Positions 20,101-26,922 of a stretch of 64,000 nucleotides of DNA are shown here, piece by piece. Location of the stretch: the NCBI RefSeq assembly GCF_001427605.1, contig NZ_LMGZ01000020.1, positions 24,056 through 88,055 on the forward strand, read 5' to 3'. The notes under the pieces were generated by a model. The model ran no database searches. It saw only the letters and a list, made by a program, of their open reading frames with translations, and had not been told where the DNA came from. Positions within the stretch are counted from its first letter, which is position 1; the number at the start of each line of letters is the position of its first letter. Position numbers and translations under genes: made by a program. The DNA is from Devosia sp. Root635. Lineage in GTDB: Bacteria > Pseudomonadota > Alphaproteobacteria > Rhizobiales > Devosiaceae.

Positions 20101-20327
20101 TGGAAACGGTCAAGAAGGCCGAAAAGTCCGATGCCGTGGTGCTGCGCCTCTTCGAGCACGCCAATATCCGCGCCGAGGCGACCATCCGCTTCGGCATCCC
20201 CGTCAAGTCGGTCCGGTCAGTCAACCTGATGGAGGAGGGCGACAGCAAGCCATTGGAACTCAAGGACAATGGCGTCACCCTGTCGCTGCGACCCTTCGAG
20301 ATATCAACGCTGCTGATCGAAATCTGA
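17115..20327 (+). CDS. Alpha-mannosidase, glycoside hydrolase family 38
   Basis: 1070-residue cytoplasmic enzyme (no signal peptide). It has the bacterial GH38 layout: an N-terminal beta domain, the catalytic barrel, a middle helical domain, and C-terminal beta domains. The metal-binding HLD motif has H258 and D260 in STHLDVGWLW, and the catalytic nucleophile is D370 in WLPDTFGYSANLP. GH38 retaining alpha-mannosidases remove alpha-linked mannose. Lying between permeases and ATPase of a sugar importer, it should hydrolyse an imported mannoside. The length agrees with long bacterial and class II homologues (about 1000-1050 residues). Linkage preference cannot be told from sequence. Confidence 0.93.
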   Translation: MTYSNPLSSKLGLLDDDLKMEGKLLRLCADLEKKILTPIADAPFQWHVLRADTTTAAALADDWRTWEEFGPHSVWAKKQGHTWFAAEVDVPEAAAGQTLVLKFTSQWQDRPGSTDPQCLAYLDGKIAQALDGNHTELVIERKAKPGSKHVLLVNAFTFFDRPLVGFTVEFFVRNERAEKLYYDLQTPLDVAIRLHQSDPRRHAILAIVDRALRALDRRGGHSEAFAASLGAAEKIATEIYKLVDTENQPQITAVGSTHLDVGWLWRVMHTRDKTGRSFATVLNLMEEYPEFVFMYNQSVLFDFLKKDYPELWDRLVARVKSGQFEIEGAMWVEPDVNIVSGESLVRQIMRGRRFHLEHFGVDPKTVWLPDTFGYSANLPQVMDKSGLKYFVTSKLSWNDTDRFPYDSFHWRGIDGTVTKAQLITAQRLESEQIFTTYNGDLSVSETMGAWKRYEPKAVHDEVVMSYGYGDGGGGPTRAMIERGIRLERGIPGAPRVKLEGIVPFLDRLGKAMDARGNRFPTWNGELYLQYHRGTLTSVAKNKANNRRAERLLRELEFLGAMALTQSGAPYPADTLAEFWELVLINQFHDILPGTSIPEVYVDSDNEYGQIFSTLGSQNGPWHSAAQAFAKPGADQLRLFNFTGQTRAGLVQLAGKAQETAELAGASLATSSGVAPIQKLVSADGSVSFAAPVSDMSPLGWTGGQVVAGGAVNSTSSLSVSEKHLENELLKITFDKAGEITSVFDKTRHRETLAAGEKANRLIAYEDKPMNWDAWDIDRYFEEQFWPLADGKALIAVVETGPHRAAIRIERSYQASKVVQVISLASGARQVEFDTFIDWQERQTVLKAQFPFDLNTSEIRAEIQFGHVKRPTHRNTSWDKARFEASMHRWVDLSESDFGVALLNDCKYAYDCLEQSVRLTLVRGSTFPSPDADLGEHRLRYALFVHDGVADLADVHRAAERFNNPVAVIGSLKHASSPAAEFASFSFASADQSNVTLETVKKAEKSDAVVLRLFEHANIRAEATIRFGIPVKSVRSVNLMEEGDSKPLELKDNGVTLSLRPFEISTLLIEI

Positions 20328-20337
20328 GGAGGCCTTC

Positions 20338-21393
20338 ATGTCCGACGTATCGCTGCGCGGCGTCCGCAAATCCTATGGATCACTCGAGGTGGTCCATGGG
20401 GTCGACCTCGATATCAAGTCCGGCGAGTTCGTGGTTTTTGTCGGCCCCTCCGGCTGCGGCAAGTCCACCTTGCTGCGCATGATTGCCGGTCTCGAGCCCA
20501 TCACCGGCGGGGATATCTCCATCGGCGGAAAAGTTGTCAACGACGTGCCTTCGCCCCAGCGCGGCATCGCCATGGTGTTCCAGAGCTACGCCCTCTACCC
20601 GCATATGAGTGTCTACGAGAACATGGCCTTTGGCCTTAAACTGGCCAAGACGCCGAAAGCCGAGTTAGATCAGCGGGTTAGGGAGGCGGCGCGGATTTTG
20701 CAGATCGAGGATTATCTCGAACGCATGCCCAAGGCGCTCAGCGGCGGGCAGCGCCAGCGCGTCGCCATCGGCCGGGCCATCGTGCGCAATCCCAAGGTCT
20801 TCCTGTTCGACGAGCCGCTCTCCAATCTCGACGCCTCGCTGCGGGCGCAGACCCGCATCGAGATTGCCAAGCTGCACGATACGCTAGACGCCACAATGAT
20901 TTACGTGACCCATGACCAGGTCGAGGCCATGACGCTGGCCGACCGGATCGTGGTGCTCAACGCGGGGATTATCGAGCAGGTCGGCAGCCCGCTCGAACTC
21001 TATCGGAACCCGGTCAACACCTTCGTCGCCGGCTTCATCGCCAGCCAGCGCATGAACTTTGTTTCGGTTACGCCAACCGGTGACGGATTGTCCCTTCCGG
21101 GTAACAGACTGTTAGCATTGAGCCACCCGCAGCGTGAAAAAGCGCGCACGCTTGGGGTGCGTCCGGAACACCTGGAACTGGCGAGCCCCGAGGCGGCCCA
21201 CTTCAGCGGCACGCTGTCGGTGATTGAGCAATTCGGCGAATATGCCCTAGCCTATATCGAGCTGCCCAGCGGCGACCTCGTCACCATCAAGCTCGATGGC
21301 GCGCCCGACCTGCAATTGCACCAGACGATCCATATCGGCCTGCCAGCCGAAGGCGTGCATCTGTTCGACGAAGCCGGCCGCGCCCTCCGCTAA
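20338..21393 (+). CDS. Sugar ABC transporter ATP-binding protein (UgpC/MalK type)
   Basis: 351-residue ATPase. Walker A GPSGCGKST is at about residues 36-44, the signature LSGGQRQRVAIGRAI at about 134, Walker B FLFDEPLSNLD follows, and the switch histidine is in VTHDQ. The C-terminal TOBE domain covers the last 100 or so residues. GAGG stands before the ATG, 10 nt after the mannosidase stop. It energises the importer of this operon and is closely similar in layout to the ATPase at 1086, so the two may be partly exchangeable. Confidence 0.94.
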   Translation: MSDVSLRGVRKSYGSLEVVHGVDLDIKSGEFVVFVGPSGCGKSTLLRMIAGLEPITGGDISIGGKVVNDVPSPQRGIAMVFQSYALYPHMSVYENMAFGLKLAKTPKAELDQRVREAARILQIEDYLERMPKALSGGQRQRVAIGRAIVRNPKVFLFDEPLSNLDASLRAQTRIEIAKLHDTLDATMIYVTHDQVEAMTLADRIVVLNAGIIEQVGSPLELYRNPVNTFVAGFIASQRMNFVSVTPTGDGLSLPGNRLLALSHPQREKARTLGVRPEHLELASPEAAHFSGTLSVIEQFGEYALAYIELPSGDLVTIKLDGAPDLQLHQTIHIGLPAEGVHLFDEAGRALR

Positions 21394-21636
21394 GCTCCGT
21401 GGCCCGCGCGACGCGGGGCGCCTCGTAGATCTCCCAATAGACACGACTTTAGTCTTCTATTCATTTGAAGGCTCGGGACTTGGCGCGGCGGACCCGGTTT
21501 GGCATGATTGCCGGACTTGTTTTCGAATCACGGATTACGGGCGTTTGCGGCGCCCGTGTCACCTTCATTTTGTTATGTGATCCCGGACGGACCCACGCTG
21601 CACGCGCGGGCCCGGTTCGGTGGTTGACCTTTTGGG

Positions 21637-22851
21637 ATGCCGACGATGACCACTGAGCCCGTACGCGACGCCTTCGATGCGGGGGGGCGCGGATTGCAGC
21701 ACCAGGGGCTTCGTCGCGCCAATGAACGGGCCGTGCTGACCATCATCGGCTTCAATCCCGGCGTGTCCAATGCCGATATCGCGCGCCTGTCGGGGCTGGC
21801 GCCGCAGACCGTCTCGGCTATCCTGATCGACCTCGACGGCTTGGGGCTCATCACGCGGGGGGAGGTGCTGCGTGGGCGGCGCGGCCAGCCGGCGACCCCG
21901 ATTTCACTCAACCCGGAGGGCGCCTTTTCCGTCGGCGTCGAAATCGGCTGGCGCCATGTCGATGTGCTGCTGCTCAACCTGCAGGGGCAGGTGCTGGCGC
22001 GGCGGCATCGCGACCATGATTTTCCCGACGCCACCGCGATCGTCGACGATATCGTGGCGATGACGGACGAGGTGCTGGCGACGCTGCCCGATAGCCTGCG
22101 GGCCAGGCTGACCGATATCGGGGTGGCGCTGCCGACCAACATTGCCGGCAACCTGGCGCTGGTGGTGGCACCCGAGGACCAGAAGGAGCACTGGCTGCAG
22201 CTCGATATCGCTGCGGCGCTGAAGCAGCGCATGGGGATAGCGGTGACCCTGTTCAACGACGGCAATGCCGCTTGCTGGGCCGAGCTGATCGCCTTCCCCA
22301 AGCCGCGTCCGGCCAATTTCATCTATTTCCTGATCGGCCGCTATATCGCCGCCGGCATTGTCGGCGAGGGCACGCTGTGGGAAGGCCCCAGCGACAATTC
22401 CGCCAATCTCGGCTCCATGCTGGTGGATGGCGCCGATGGTCCGCAAGTGGCCCATTTCATCGCCTCGGTCACCGCGCTGGAAAACCGGCTCGTCGCGACG
22501 GGCTTTGCCGTCGATACGCGGGATCCGGCCAGCTGGCCCTGGCAGGATTTCGGGCCGGCGCTCGACCAATGGCTGGCCGACAGCGCCAAGGCGCTGGCCA
22601 AGGTGGTGTTCAACACTATGACGGTCATCGAAAGCGGGCTGGTCCTGGTCGACAGCATCCTGCCGCCGGCCATCGTGATGCAACTGGTAGAGCGGCTGGA
22701 GGCCGAATTGCGGCTATTGCCCATTGCTTCCTATGTGCCGCCGCAGGTGCTGCCGGGGCATCTGGGCGCGCTGGCCCCCGCCATTGGTGGGGCCGAGTTG
22801 ACGCTCTATCGCCGCTATTTCTCACGCACGCTGGCGGACCTGGCCGGCTGA
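21637..22851 (+). CDS. ROK-family transcriptional regulator
   Basis: 404 residues. The N-terminal winged helix (NPGVSNADIARLSGLAPQTVSAIL, about residues 34-57) is followed by a ROK-type sugar-binding domain. The first ATP-binding strand reads VGVEIGWRHVD instead of the kinase DIGGT, and the CxCGxxGC zinc motif is not visible, so it looks like a regulator of the NagC/Mlc/XylR type without kinase activity. ATG at 21646 with GGGA eight bases upstream is an alternative start. It lies 243 nt after the mannoside ATPase in the same orientation and may be a second control on the operon. It overlaps the convergent HU-like gene by 30 nt. Confidence 0.88.
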   Translation: MPTMTTEPVRDAFDAGGRGLQHQGLRRANERAVLTIIGFNPGVSNADIARLSGLAPQTVSAILIDLDGLGLITRGEVLRGRRGQPATPISLNPEGAFSVGVEIGWRHVDVLLLNLQGQVLARRHRDHDFPDATAIVDDIVAMTDEVLATLPDSLRARLTDIGVALPTNIAGNLALVVAPEDQKEHWLQLDIAAALKQRMGIAVTLFNDGNAACWAELIAFPKPRPANFIYFLIGRYIAAGIVGEGTLWEGPSDNSANLGSMLVDGADGPQVAHFIASVTALENRLVATGFAVDTRDPASWPWQDFGPALDQWLADSAKALAKVVFNTMTVIESGLVLVDSILPPAIVMQLVERLEAELRLLPIASYVPPQVLPGHLGALAPAIGGAELTLYRRYFSRTLADLAG

Positions 22852-23151
22852 CGGCGCCGGCTCGGCATGGTTCAGCGCCTCGCGCAATTGCGCGCTGGGC
22901 GTAAACACCACCGTCTGCCGCGGCGAAATACGATGCTCGGTGCCGGTGCGCGGATTGCGGCCAAGCCGCTCGGCGCGCGAGCGCACCTGCAGCGAGCCGA
23001 AAGCGGTGAGCTTGACATTCTCCCCCGCCATCAGCGCCTCGCCCATCAGCGCAAACATGGCCTCGCCAACGGCCGCAGCGTCGGCCTTGCTGACCCCGGT
23101 TCGTCGAGCCGCCGCTTCGCTGAGCATGGCTCGCGTAATTGTCGTGTTCAA
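22822..23151 (-). CDS. HU/IHF-family DNA-binding protein
   Basis: About 109 residues. The HU/IHF fold is visible: an N-terminal helix pair, the NVKLTAFGSLQVRSRAERLGRNPRTG beta arm with the conserved GRNP tip, and SPRQTVVFTPS. The best start is TTG at 23151 because GAGGGGG lies 7-8 nt upstream and the protein then begins like IHF-alpha (TITRAML). The frame remains open upstream to another TTG at 23223. It is more like IHF-alpha than HU but has a C-terminal extension rich in A and P. It is divergent from rirA and may be a dispersed paralogue rather than the main IHF. Confidence 0.88.
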   Translation of the reverse strand: MNTTITRAMLSEAAARRTGVSKADAAAVGEAMFALMGEALMAGENVKLTAFGSLQVRSRAERLGRNPRTGTEHRISPRQTVVFTPSAQLREALNHAEPAPSAGQVRQRA

Positions 23152-23226
23152 TGTGCCGTCCCCCTCTTTAAGTTCATAGGAGGAAGTTATCCCCCTGTCC
23201 AGAGCTTGTGCGGCGACGAACAAATA

Positions 23227-23273
23227 TGATCGTATCGATCAAGTTACGTTGACATATTTTAGAATGGTTATAA
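23227..23273 (+). promoter_or_regulatory. Candidate rirA promoter with iron-operator-like motifs
   Basis: TGATCG-TAT-CGATCA (23227-23241) is a perfect palindrome that also fits TGA-N9-TCA, the pattern reported for RirA iron-responsive operators. Eight nt downstream is a TTGACA -35 hexamer (23249-23254), and then TTAGAA-TGG-TTATAA (23259-23273), one mismatch from the Irr ICE-type pattern TTAGAA-NNN-TTCTAA. This would place rirA under both RirA and Irr control. Motifs are seen; function is inferred. Confidence 0.5.
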
Positions 23274-23364
23274 GCTGCGAGGCGTTCTATGAACGGATAA
23301 CAAGTCGAATCATGGCTGGCCGGCGCCGACTACGACGCCCGACCAGACCGATATGAGGTCCGAA

Positions 23365-23826
23365 GTGAGACTGACCCGCCAATCCAATTATGCGATCCGC
23401 ACCCTGGTCTATTGCGCTGTCAACGAGCCGGGACTGAGCCGGGTGGCCGACATTGCCAAGGCCTACAATATTTCCGAGTTGTTCCTGTTCAAGCTGATCA
23501 AGCCGCTGGTGGAAAATGGCCTGCTGGCCACGGTGCGCGGCCGCCACGGTGGCATCAAGCTGGGCAAGAAGGCCGAGGACATCACCCTGCTCGATACGAT
23601 CCGCCTGACCGAAGAGAATTTCGCTTTGGCGGAATGTTTCGAAGATGGCGCCGATTGCCCGCTGATCGGCGAATGCGACCTCAACGGCGCCCTGCGCGAA
23701 GCGCTGGGGGCATTCTTTGACGTGCTGGCCAGCTATACCATTGCCGACCTCGCCAGCAAGAAGCGCTCCATCCGCGACCGCCTGGGGCTGAGCGCGCTGG
23801 AAGCGGTGATGGAGCCGGCGCATTAA
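23365..23826 (+). CDS. rirA: Rrf2-family iron-responsive regulator RirA
   Basis: 153 residues from GTG at 23365, which has GAGG six bases upstream and gives the RirA-like N-terminus MRLTRQSNYA. ATG at 23353 has no ribosome site. The Rrf2 winged helix occupies about residues 1-70 (ISELFLFKLIKPL). Three cysteines, C91, C98 and C104, in CFEDGADCPLIGEC, match the cluster-ligand cysteines of rhizobial RirA, which senses iron through an Fe-S cluster and represses iron uptake when iron is plentiful. The spacing is one residue shorter between the first two than in Rhizobium. IscR is less likely because of this cysteine pattern. It is divergent from the HU-like gene. Confidence 0.85.
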   Translation: MRLTRQSNYAIRTLVYCAVNEPGLSRVADIAKAYNISELFLFKLIKPLVENGLLATVRGRHGGIKLGKKAEDITLLDTIRLTEENFALAECFEDGADCPLIGECDLNGALREALGAFFDVLASYTIADLASKKRSIRDRLGLSALEAVMEPAH

Positions 23827-23860
23827 GAACGGCTCTATCGCCGGGTTTTCAGTCGTTCTT

Positions 23861-24013
23861 CCCTCCCCCTTGTGGGGAGGGATCGAGGGTGGGGGTGTCG
23901 GAGGTTCCGCTACCACCTGGTATGTGGAACCTCCGACACCCCCACCCTGCTCGATTCAACGGACTTAGCTGACGCGAAGCCCTATCTCGCTTCCCTCCCC
24001 ACAAGGGGGAGGG
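23861..24013. repeat. Composite inverted repeat downstream of rirA (TIR element, copy B)
   Basis: The outer arms at 23861-23881 and 23993-24013 are inverted copies (CCCTCCCCCTTGTGGGGAGG type). Inside is a perfect 22-bp stem (23887-23908 with 23926-23947, core GGGTGTCGGAGGTTCC) whose loop itself contains TACCA-CC-TGGTA. The whole unit can fold into one long hairpin. It lies 35 nt after the rirA stop and could act as its 3' end. There is no T tract and no ORF worth calling. Confidence 0.75.
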
Positions 24014-24218
24014 TGGGCCTCCACTCGTCGTCTCTCGCAGCGTCCCTTGGATGGGTGGTGTCGTGCGCCAACCGCTGAGTGGAGAAGGTGCCCGAAGGGC
24101 GGATGAGGGGGCTGCTGGTCTCTCTCCGGCATCGAAGCATGGGATAGGGCAGGGGGCTCCACTCCAAGGCTACCCATCGAACTGCTTTTGTCGCGCACCG
24201 CAAATTCCCGTCTGCTCA

Positions 24219-24245
24219 TTATTATGAGTTTGACACTCATAATAA
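24219..24245 (+). promoter_or_regulatory. Perfect 27-bp operator-like palindrome before candidate sRNA
   Basis: Arms TTATTATGAGT (24219-24229) and ACTCATAATAA (24235-24245) are perfect inverted copies around the spacer TTGAC. The inner part is TGA-N9-TCA, the iron-responsive operator pattern of RirA. A TTGACA -35-like hexamer (24230-24235) lies in its centre. The A/T content contrasts strongly with the surrounding DNA. A TATGCT sequence at 24248 is too close to serve as its -10, so the promoter itself is uncertain. Confidence 0.6.
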
Positions 24246-24254
24246 CTTATGCTT

Positions 24255-24389
24255 TTCTCCCGTCATCGCGCGGCGGAGGTTGGGTCGAGGGGACTTCACC
24301 AACCGCCAGGCTGCCGAGACGACGGGGCTTGCTGCTACCGTCTCCCCGGGCCGGTCAGGATCCTCAACGTCCTGACCGGCCTTTTCTTT
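24255..24389 (+). ncRNA. Candidate small RNA with intrinsic terminator
   Basis: About 120-135 nt with no plausible ORF, between an operator-like palindrome and a strong terminator. Predicted helices by eye: GGTTGG (about 24278) with CCAACC (about 24298) closing a loop with GAGGGGAC; GAGAC (about 24316) with GTCTC (about 24339); then the 12-bp terminator stem at 24349-24381 with a T-rich tail. I cannot assign it to a known RNA family. The 5' end is only a guess because the -10 box is unclear. Placement 430 nt after rirA suggests iron-linked control, by inference. Confidence 0.5.
24349..24389 (+). terminator. Rho-independent terminator
   Basis: Perfect 12-bp stem GGCCGGTCAGGA (24349-24360) with TCCTGACCGGCC (24370-24381), 9-nt loop, followed by TTTTCTTT. 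It is oriented on the plus strand. No protein gene ends just upstream (rirA ends 520 nt earlier), so it most likely terminates the small RNA candidate. Confidence 0.85.
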
Positions 24390-24399
24390 GCCCCATCCC

Positions 24400-24462
24400 C
24401 GATGTCATCCCGGCCTTGAGCCGGGATCCATCCCGAGATCACACCCCAGCCGCAAGGTGGAT
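24400..24462. repeat. Palindromic intergenic repeat (family 2, copy 1)
   Basis: Contains CCCGGCCTTGAGCCGGG followed by ATCCATCCCGAG and CAGCCGCAAGGTGG. Nearly the same 60-bp sequence occurs inverted at 57901-57962. A related palindrome CCCTCGGACTTGATCCGAGGG follows at 24489-24509. Dispersed palindromes of this kind are common in alphaproteobacterial intergenic DNA; they have no known coding role. Confidence 0.75.
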
Positions 24463-25008
24463 CGTCACGCTCCCACCCACCGGACCGCCCTCGGACTTGA
24501 TCCGAGGGCCACTCGCAGCCCGGCGCAAGCGGCCCACAAGCACAAATCTATCCATCTTATCCACCTCTCCGGATCCGCGCGCATACTGCCCCCATCTCCC
24601 CGCAAGCTGCGCGGTCGCGACGAACGGTCGGCAGGGAGAGCCGGATGATGGGAGGGTCGCTTCCCATCCGACGGCATGAGCGAACCAGGCCCGGCCAGAC
24701 TCCCAGGGTCAGACATGGCCTTTCCGTGGGCGGCTGCACTGCCCCGGAGACCTGTACGGCGCCAGCAGGGTGTGGACGGCAGGACGTCATGGGCGGTTGT
24801 AAGAAGGAAGATACCGCTGGTTCAATCGTGTCCGCCGAGTCTCCGGAACATGGGGCAGGCTCTGCTTCATTTTTCATCGCCGGACGACCGGCACCGAGGC
24901 GGTGCCTGCCCCATGTCGCAGCAACGTCAGTGAAAACCGCGTTCAGGCGGCGCTTTGGCACGCCTGTTGCGCCTTCCCTTTGACCCCTTCCTATGCTCTA
25001 TCCGCGCC
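24463..25008. other. Non-coding gap before the ABC-F gene with several possible hairpins
   Basis: No convincing gene. Open frames here lack family resemblance and ribosome sites. Hairpins visible by eye are GATGGGA/TCCCATC at about 24646-24668, GCGGT/ACCGC at about 24790-24814, and a perfect 13-bp stem ACATGGGGCAGGC (24848-24860) with GCCTGCCCCATGT (24904-24916). The last ends about 90 nt before the ABC-F start. It may be a structured leader or an unrelated non-coding RNA; I do not recognise it. Confidence 0.4.
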
Positions 25009-26829
25009 ATGGCCGCTGCACCGCTTCTTTCGCTCCAGAATATCCATTTGACCTTCGGCGGCACGACGCTGCTTGAAAGCGCCGAGCTCATCGTGTCGCC
25101 GGGCCAGCGCATCGCGCTGGTGGGGCGCAATGGCTCGGGCAAGTCGACCTTGCTCAAGATCGCGTCGGGCGATGTGACTCATGACGGCGGCGTGCGCTTC
25201 GTCGAGCCGAGCGCCACTCTGCGTTACCTGCCGCAGGAGCCCGACCTCTCCGCTTATGCGACGACGCTCGACTATGTCGAAGCGGGGCTGGGGCCGGGCG
25301 ACGATGAGTATCGCGCGCAATATCTGCTGACCTCGCTGGGGCTGACCGGGGCGGAAGACCCGAAAAACCTCTCGGGTGGCGAGGGCCGCCGGGCCGCGCT
25401 GGCACGGGTGCTGGCGCCCAAGCCCGATATCCTGCTGCTGGACGAGCCGACCAACCATCTCGACCTGCCGGCCATCGAATGGCTGCAGGCGGAGCTGGAC
25501 AGTTTGCGGTCGGCCATGGTGCTGATCAGCCACGACCGCCGCTTCCTCTCCGACCTCACCCGCGCCACCGTGTGGCTCGACCGCGGCGTGACGCGCCGGC
25601 TCGACAAGGGCTTTTCGCATTTCGAGGCCTGGCGGGACTCGGTGCTGGAGGAAGAGGAGCGCGACCGTCACAAGCTCGATCGGCAGATCGTGCGCGAGGA
25701 ACACTGGTTGCGCTATGGCGTGACGGCGCGGCGCAAGCGCAATGTCGGCCGGCTGGAGCGGCTGGCCGGGCTGCGGCAGGACCGGCGCGAACAGCGCAGG
25801 GTCACCGGCTCGGTCAATATGCAGGTCAGCGAAGGGCGGACCTCCGGCGCGCTGGTGGTGGAAGCCGAAGGCATTTCCAAGCGCTACGGCGAGCGGGTCA
25901 TCGTCGACGATTTCTCGACCCGCGTGCTGCGCGGCGATCGCATCGGCATTGTCGGCCCCAACGGTGCCGGCAAGACCACGCTCATCAAGATGCTGACCGG
26001 ATTGCTGGAGCCCGATAGCGGCACGATCAAGCTCGGCTCGGCGCTGGAACTGGCCATGCTCGACCAGGGCCGGGCCAGGCTGCATCCCGATACCCGGCTC
26101 AAGGAGGCGCTGACTGGCGGCGGCTCGGATACGCTGCAGATCAACGGCCAGCCCAAGCATGTCGTGGGCTATATGAAGGACTTTCTGTTTGGTCCCGAAC
26201 AGGCCAATACGCCCATCGGCAAGCTCAGTGGTGGCGAGCGGGCGCGTGTCGCGCTGGCGCGGGCCTTGTCGCTGCCGTCGAATTTCCTGGTGCTGGACGA
26301 GCCGACCAACGACCTCGATCTCGAAACGCTCGACCTGCTGGAGGAAATGGTGTCGGACTATGCCGGCACGGTGATCGTGGTGAGCCATGATCGCGACTTC
26401 CTCGACCGTGTCGCGACCTCTGTCATCATTGCCGAGGGCGATGGCATCTGGACCGAATATGCCGGCGGCTATTCCGACATGGTGATCCAGCGCGGCGAGG
26501 GGGTGACCGCCCGCGAGCCGGTGGTGAAGGCGCATCGGGCGGGCAAGACCAGCCTGGTGCAGACCACGGCAGCGGTTTCGGCGGCGCCGAAGCGCAAGAT
26601 GAGCTTCAAGGAAAAGCACGCGCTGGAAACCCTGCCCAAGACGATCAATGGGCTCGAGGACGAGATCAAGACGATCAACGCGGCACTGGCCGATGCCAAT
26701 CTCTATGCGCGCGACCCGGCGGGTTTTGCGGCCAAGTCCAAGGCGCTGATAGAGGCGGAGGCCAAGCGGGCAGCGGCGGAAGAGCAGTGGCTGGAGCTGG
26801 AACTGCTGCGGGAAGAGCTGGAGGGGTAG
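25009..26829 (+). CDS. uup: ABC-F family ATPase (Uup type)
   Basis: 606 residues from ATG at 25009 (MAAAPLLSLQNIHLTF). A frame-extending ATG at 24955 lacks family similarity. It has two ABC domains and no membrane segments: Walker A GRNGSGKST at about residue 42 and GPNGAGKTT at about 316, signatures NLSGGEGRR and LSGGERARV, and an interdomain linker with KLDRQIVREEHWLRYG, RKRNVGRLERL. A charged C-terminal segment (from about 525) is likely a coiled coil, as in Uup. ABC-F proteins act on the ribosome or in DNA maintenance rather than transport. Uup rather than EttA is chosen from the C-terminal coiled coil. The gene is convergent with the next LacI gene. Confidence 0.85.
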   Translation: MAAAPLLSLQNIHLTFGGTTLLESAELIVSPGQRIALVGRNGSGKSTLLKIASGDVTHDGGVRFVEPSATLRYLPQEPDLSAYATTLDYVEAGLGPGDDEYRAQYLLTSLGLTGAEDPKNLSGGEGRRAALARVLAPKPDILLLDEPTNHLDLPAIEWLQAELDSLRSAMVLISHDRRFLSDLTRATVWLDRGVTRRLDKGFSHFEAWRDSVLEEEERDRHKLDRQIVREEHWLRYGVTARRKRNVGRLERLAGLRQDRREQRRVTGSVNMQVSEGRTSGALVVEAEGISKRYGERVIVDDFSTRVLRGDRIGIVGPNGAGKTTLIKMLTGLLEPDSGTIKLGSALELAMLDQGRARLHPDTRLKEALTGGGSDTLQINGQPKHVVGYMKDFLFGPEQANTPIGKLSGGERARVALARALSLPSNFLVLDEPTNDLDLETLDLLEEMVSDYAGTVIVVSHDRDFLDRVATSVIIAEGDGIWTEYAGGYSDMVIQRGEGVTAREPVVKAHRAGKTSLVQTTAAVSAAPKRKMSFKEKHALETLPKTINGLEDEIKTINAALADANLYARDPAGFAAKSKALIEAEAKRAAAEEQWLELELLREELEG

Positions 26830-26871
26830 GGGAATCGTCGGGGCAAGGTCCGTATACCTGCGACAAGATGG

Positions 26872-26894
26872 ATTGCCCGGACAAGCCGGGCAAT
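26872..26894. repeat. Short palindrome between convergent genes
   Basis: ATTGCCCGG and CCGGGCAAT around a 5-nt loop (ACAAG), in the 93-nt gap between the convergent ABC-F and LacI genes. There is no T run on either side. It may serve as a bidirectional weak terminator or be a dispersed short palindrome. Confidence 0.6.
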
Positions 26895-26922
26895 GACGCG
26901 AGGAGGGACAGACTTGCCCTCC

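Noticed and set aside
23365..23826. IscR assignment for the Rrf2 protein
   Set aside because: Spacing and context of the three cysteines (CFEDGADCPLIGEC) match RirA, and no isc/suf genes are adjacent.
24248..24253. TATGCT as -10 box for the sRNA candidate
   Set aside because: Only 12 nt from the TTGACA hexamer; too short for a normal sigma-70 promoter. The true promoter remains undefined.
24645..24983. 112-codon open frame before the ABC-F gene
   Set aside because: No ribosome site or family resemblance, and it runs through hairpin-rich DNA. The protein is low in ordinary codon bias and rich in C, G and R; treated as chance.
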